The notes beneath the pieces were generated by a model, which saw only the letters and a program-made list of their open reading frames with translations, had not been told where the DNA came from and searched no databases. 6,786 nucleotides of DNA, from positions 1 to 6,786 of the forward strand of contig CAJGCL010000104.1 in assembly GCA_904501675.1 (NCBI GenBank), read 5' to 3'. Origin of the DNA: Clostridiaceae bacterium. GTDB taxonomy: Bacteria; Bacillota; Clostridia; Oscillospirales; Acutalibacteraceae. Position numbers and translations under genes: made by a program. Shown here piece after piece: positions 4,996 through 6,786 of this stretch; position 1 is the first letter of the stretch, and the number at the start of each line of letters is the position of its first letter.

Positions 4996-5937
4996 ATGAG
5001 AGATTTTCTCGCAGTACCTTTTGGATGGGTGCTCAGCGCCTTTTATGGGCTTACAGATAACTATATTCTTTCAATTCTGTTATTAACAGTTCTTGTTAGA
5101 CTTTTCCTTTTGCCTGCGTCAATCAGTCAGCAGAAGAATAGCGCAAAACAGGTGCGCCTTAATACAAAGGTTAACAAGATAAAGCAGAAATATGCAGGCA
5201 ATCAGCAGAAAATTCAGGAGGAAACTCAGGCGCTTTATCAGCGTGAAGGCTTTGGTGCTGCAAATATGGGTTGTATGCCTCTTGCAATTCAGATGATTGT
5301 TATGATTGGTCTTTATGGTGTTATTTATACACCAATCACAAAGGTTTTGAATTTCAGCACAGCAACTGTTGAAAAGCTCAAAGATTTTATGGGTATTGTT
5401 GTTGAAACAGGTAAAAACAACAATACATCAAGAATGTACGAACTTAATATTCTTAACAAGTTCTCAGAGTTCAAGGATTCTCTTGGTGAAATTCTCAGTG
5501 AATCTGAAATTGCTGAGCTTGCAAACCTTAAAGAAAACTTTACATTCTTAGGTATTGACCTTACTCAGACTCCTAACCCTAAGGAGTTTAACGCGTTATG
5601 GTTAATTCCTATTCTCGCAGGTCTTTCTGCTCTTGCGTCATCAATTTATATGTATATAAGACAGCGTAAGCAGAATCCTGAAATGGCAAAAAATCCTACA
5701 ATGGGTTGTATGACCTTTATGTCTCCTGCAATGTCCTTGTGGTTTACATTTATGTTCCCTGCAGGTGTAGGCGTTTATTGGATCATTTCAAATATTATCT
5801 CATTTGTTCAGCAGGTTGTTCTTACAAACCTTTACAGCCCTAAAAAGGTTATTGCTCAGCAGATGGTAGATGAAACAGTTACAAGGCGTTCAAGAGAAAA
5901 TAATGTTAAACGCCGTGTTGAGATTGAAAAGAAATAA
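4996..5937 (+). CDS. yidC: Membrane protein insertase YidC/OxaA/SpoIIIJ family
   Basis: This 313-residue membrane protein inserts and folds membrane proteins alone or with SecYEG. The order is a short amphipathic N-terminus, a membrane segment at about 21-40 (YILSILLLTVLVRLFLLP) with the conserved groove arginine R35, and a charged cytoplasmic hairpin (42-88). Next come GCMPLAIQMIVMIGLYGVI (92-110), an external region (113-199), and membrane segments at about 200-222 and 240-275. There is no lipobox cysteine or cleavable signal, unlike SpoIIIJ of B. subtilis, and no large proteobacterial P1 domain. The external stretch of about 85 residues between the second and third membrane segments is longer than in Bacillus proteins, a form I associate with Clostridia. 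The basic tail (VTRRSRENNVKRR) may touch the ribosome. ATG 4996 follows AAGGA (4981-4985) by 10 bases. Confidence 0.95.
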   Translation: MRDFLAVPFGWVLSAFYGLTDNYILSILLLTVLVRLFLLPASISQQKNSAKQVRLNTKVNKIKQKYAGNQQKIQEETQALYQREGFGAANMGCMPLAIQMIVMIGLYGVIYTPITKVLNFSTATVEKLKDFMGIVVETGKNNNTSRMYELNILNKFSEFKDSLGEILSESEIAELANLKENFTFLGIDLTQTPNPKEFNALWLIPILAGLSALASSIYMYIRQRKQNPEMAKNPTMGCMTFMSPAMSLWFTFMFPAGVGVYWIISNIISFVQQVVLTNLYSPKKVIAQQMVDETVTRRSRENNVKRRVEIEKK

Positions 5938-5946
5938 GGTGAATTT

Positions 5947-6786
5947 ATGATAAAGGAAGCACTTGGCGTTGCATCTACTATTGAAGAAGCGCAGAAGATG
6001 GCTATTGCAAGCCTTAACGCACCTCTTGATGCAGACGTTAAAGTTGAAATCGTTTCCTTCCCTAAAAAGAAGGTTTTAGGTCTTTTCGGTGGTGCGGATG
6101 CACAGGTTAAGGCTTATTATGATGATGGCAAGGAAGAAAAAAAAGAAGCTACGAAGGCTAAAAAACAGCCTCAGGAAAAAGCTCCGAAGGCTGAAAAGAA
6201 AGCTCAGGATAAAAAGCCTCAGCCTAAAAAAGAATCTCCTAAAAAGGAAGCTCAAAAGAAGGAAGCAGAGCCTACAGTTGATTTATCAGGTATCGAAGCA
6301 AAGGAAACTCCTGCAACAAACTACCTCAAATCAATTCTTGAAGGTATGGGCTTTACAGGTGTAGGCGTTACCGCTAAAGAAACAGACGAAGATATTTATT
6401 TCGAAATTACTTGCGAAGAGGATTACGGAAATATCATAGGCAGAAGAGGCGAAACTCTTGATGCATTGCAGTATCTTACAAGACTTTTCGTTAACCGCGC
6501 AGAAGATAACAATAAGAGAGTAGCTCTTAACGTTGGCGACTACAGAAGCCGCAGAGAAGAAACTCTTAAATCTCTTGCAAAGCGTCAGGCAAACAGAGTT
6601 CTTAAGTATAGCAGAAGCACAGCTCTTGAGCCAATGAACCCATACGAGAGAAGAATTATCCACACTGCAATTCAGGAAATCGAAGGCGTTACATCACATT
6701 CAGTAGGTGAGGGCGACAGAAGAAGAGTTGTTATCACTCCTGAAGGTGGCGAAAAGAGAGGCTACCGCAACGACCGCCGTGGCAGA
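5947..6786 (+). CDS. jag: RNA-binding protein Jag/KhpB (Jag_N, KH and R3H domains; 3' end outside window)
   Basis: Bases 5947-6786 hold 280 codons without a stop, so the gene runs off the window. The order is a Jag_N domain (1-58, ending KKKVLGLFGGADAQVKAYY), a lysine/glutamate/alanine/proline-rich linker (about 61-109), a KH domain with the GXXG loop as GRRG (165-168) in NIIGRRGETLDALQYL, and an R3H domain with ERRIIH (234-239) and GDRRRVVI. In streptococci the homologue (EloR/KhpB) pairs with KhpA, binds RNA and influences cell elongation. After VVITPEGG the frame continues into GEKRGYRNDRRGR, an arginine/glycine-rich tail beyond the usual domain end. ATG 5947 follows AAGGTGA (5936-5942) by 4 bases and sits 9 bases after the yidC stop, so it belongs to the same operon. 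Family firm; cellular role inferred. Confidence 0.93.
   Translation, partial: MIKEALGVASTIEEAQKMAIASLNAPLDADVKVEIVSFPKKKVLGLFGGADAQVKAYYDDGKEEKKEATKAKKQPQEKAPKAEKKAQDKKPQPKKESPKKEAQKKEAEPTVDLSGIEAKETPATNYLKSILEGMGFTGVGVTAKETDEDIYFEITCEEDYGNIIGRRGETLDALQYLTRLFVNRAEDNNKRVALNVGDYRSRREETLKSLAKRQANRVLKYSRSTALEPMNPYERRIIHTAIQEIEGVTSHSVGEGDRRRVVITPEGGEKRGYRNDRRGR

Noticed and set aside
5369..5551. 60-codon plus-strand frame inside yidC
   Set aside because: It is an out-of-frame shadow without a ribosome binding site in a confidently coding region.
6089..6663. Plus-strand frame 6089-6364 with lysine/arginine runs and minus-strand frame 6331-6663
   Set aside because: The first is the shifted reading of the AAG/AAA-rich Jag linker, the second is antisense to the KH and R3H domains; the true gene is the open frame from 5947.
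6656..6664. Perfect DnaA box TTATCCACA
   Set aside because: It encodes the conserved R3H residues I-I-H in jag and is solitary, so coding constraint explains it.

Overview
The window looks like chromosomal housekeeping DNA from a low-GC Gram-positive bacterium of the class Clostridia, probably a gut Oscillospiraceae/Ruminococcaceae-type organism. The reasons are its AT-rich composition, strong AGGAG-type ribosome binding sites, sigma-A-type promoters, the rpmH-rnpA-yidD-yidC-jag order typical of Firmicutes, and a YidC with neither a lipoprotein signal nor the large proteobacterial periplasmic domain. The taxonomic placement is inference from protein style, not from a search.

Left part (1-2398, plus strand). 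The window opens in the last 57 codons of an unrecognised reading frame (ends 176). A promoter and a strong hairpin overlapping the ribosome binding site then lead into a tightly coupled three-gene operon: trmO (t6A37 tRNA methyltransferase), a cysteine-rich FliB-family (flagellin lysine-N-methylase-like) protein, and ybaK (Cys-tRNA(Pro) deacylase). The first two genes overlap by 4 bases and the last two by 8. A near-perfect palindrome at 2397-2435 serves as a bidirectional terminator shared with the convergent gene on the other side.

Middle (2434-3996, minus strand). A YjjG-like HAD nucleotidase lies downstream of an Mrp/NBP35-type Fe-S cluster carrier ATPase. An intrinsic terminator between them ends only 13 bases before the nucleotidase start codon. 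The mrp gene has a good promoter (4023-4051) whose spacer contains a perfect 12-base palindrome.

Right part (4076-6786, plus strand). A near-consensus promoter (TTGACT, 17, TATAAT) starts a transcript of rpmH (L34, 44 codons), rnpA (RNase P protein, GTG start), yidD, yidC and jag/khpB. Jag is open to the window edge and therefore incomplete. No terminator is visible inside this operon. The products link ribosome and tRNA maturation (L34, RnpA) with membrane protein insertion (YidD, YidC) and an RNA-binding KH-R3H protein (Jag). In many Firmicutes dnaA and oriC lie divergently upstream of rpmH; here mrp occupies that place and no DnaA box cluster is seen.

I found no mobile element, CRISPR array, tRNA, rRNA or clear new defence or biosynthetic system. 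The points most worth a second look are the FliB-like protein coupled to two tRNA-quality genes, the promoter/hairpin arrangement before trmO, and the arginine/glycine-rich start of a C-terminal tail on Jag.
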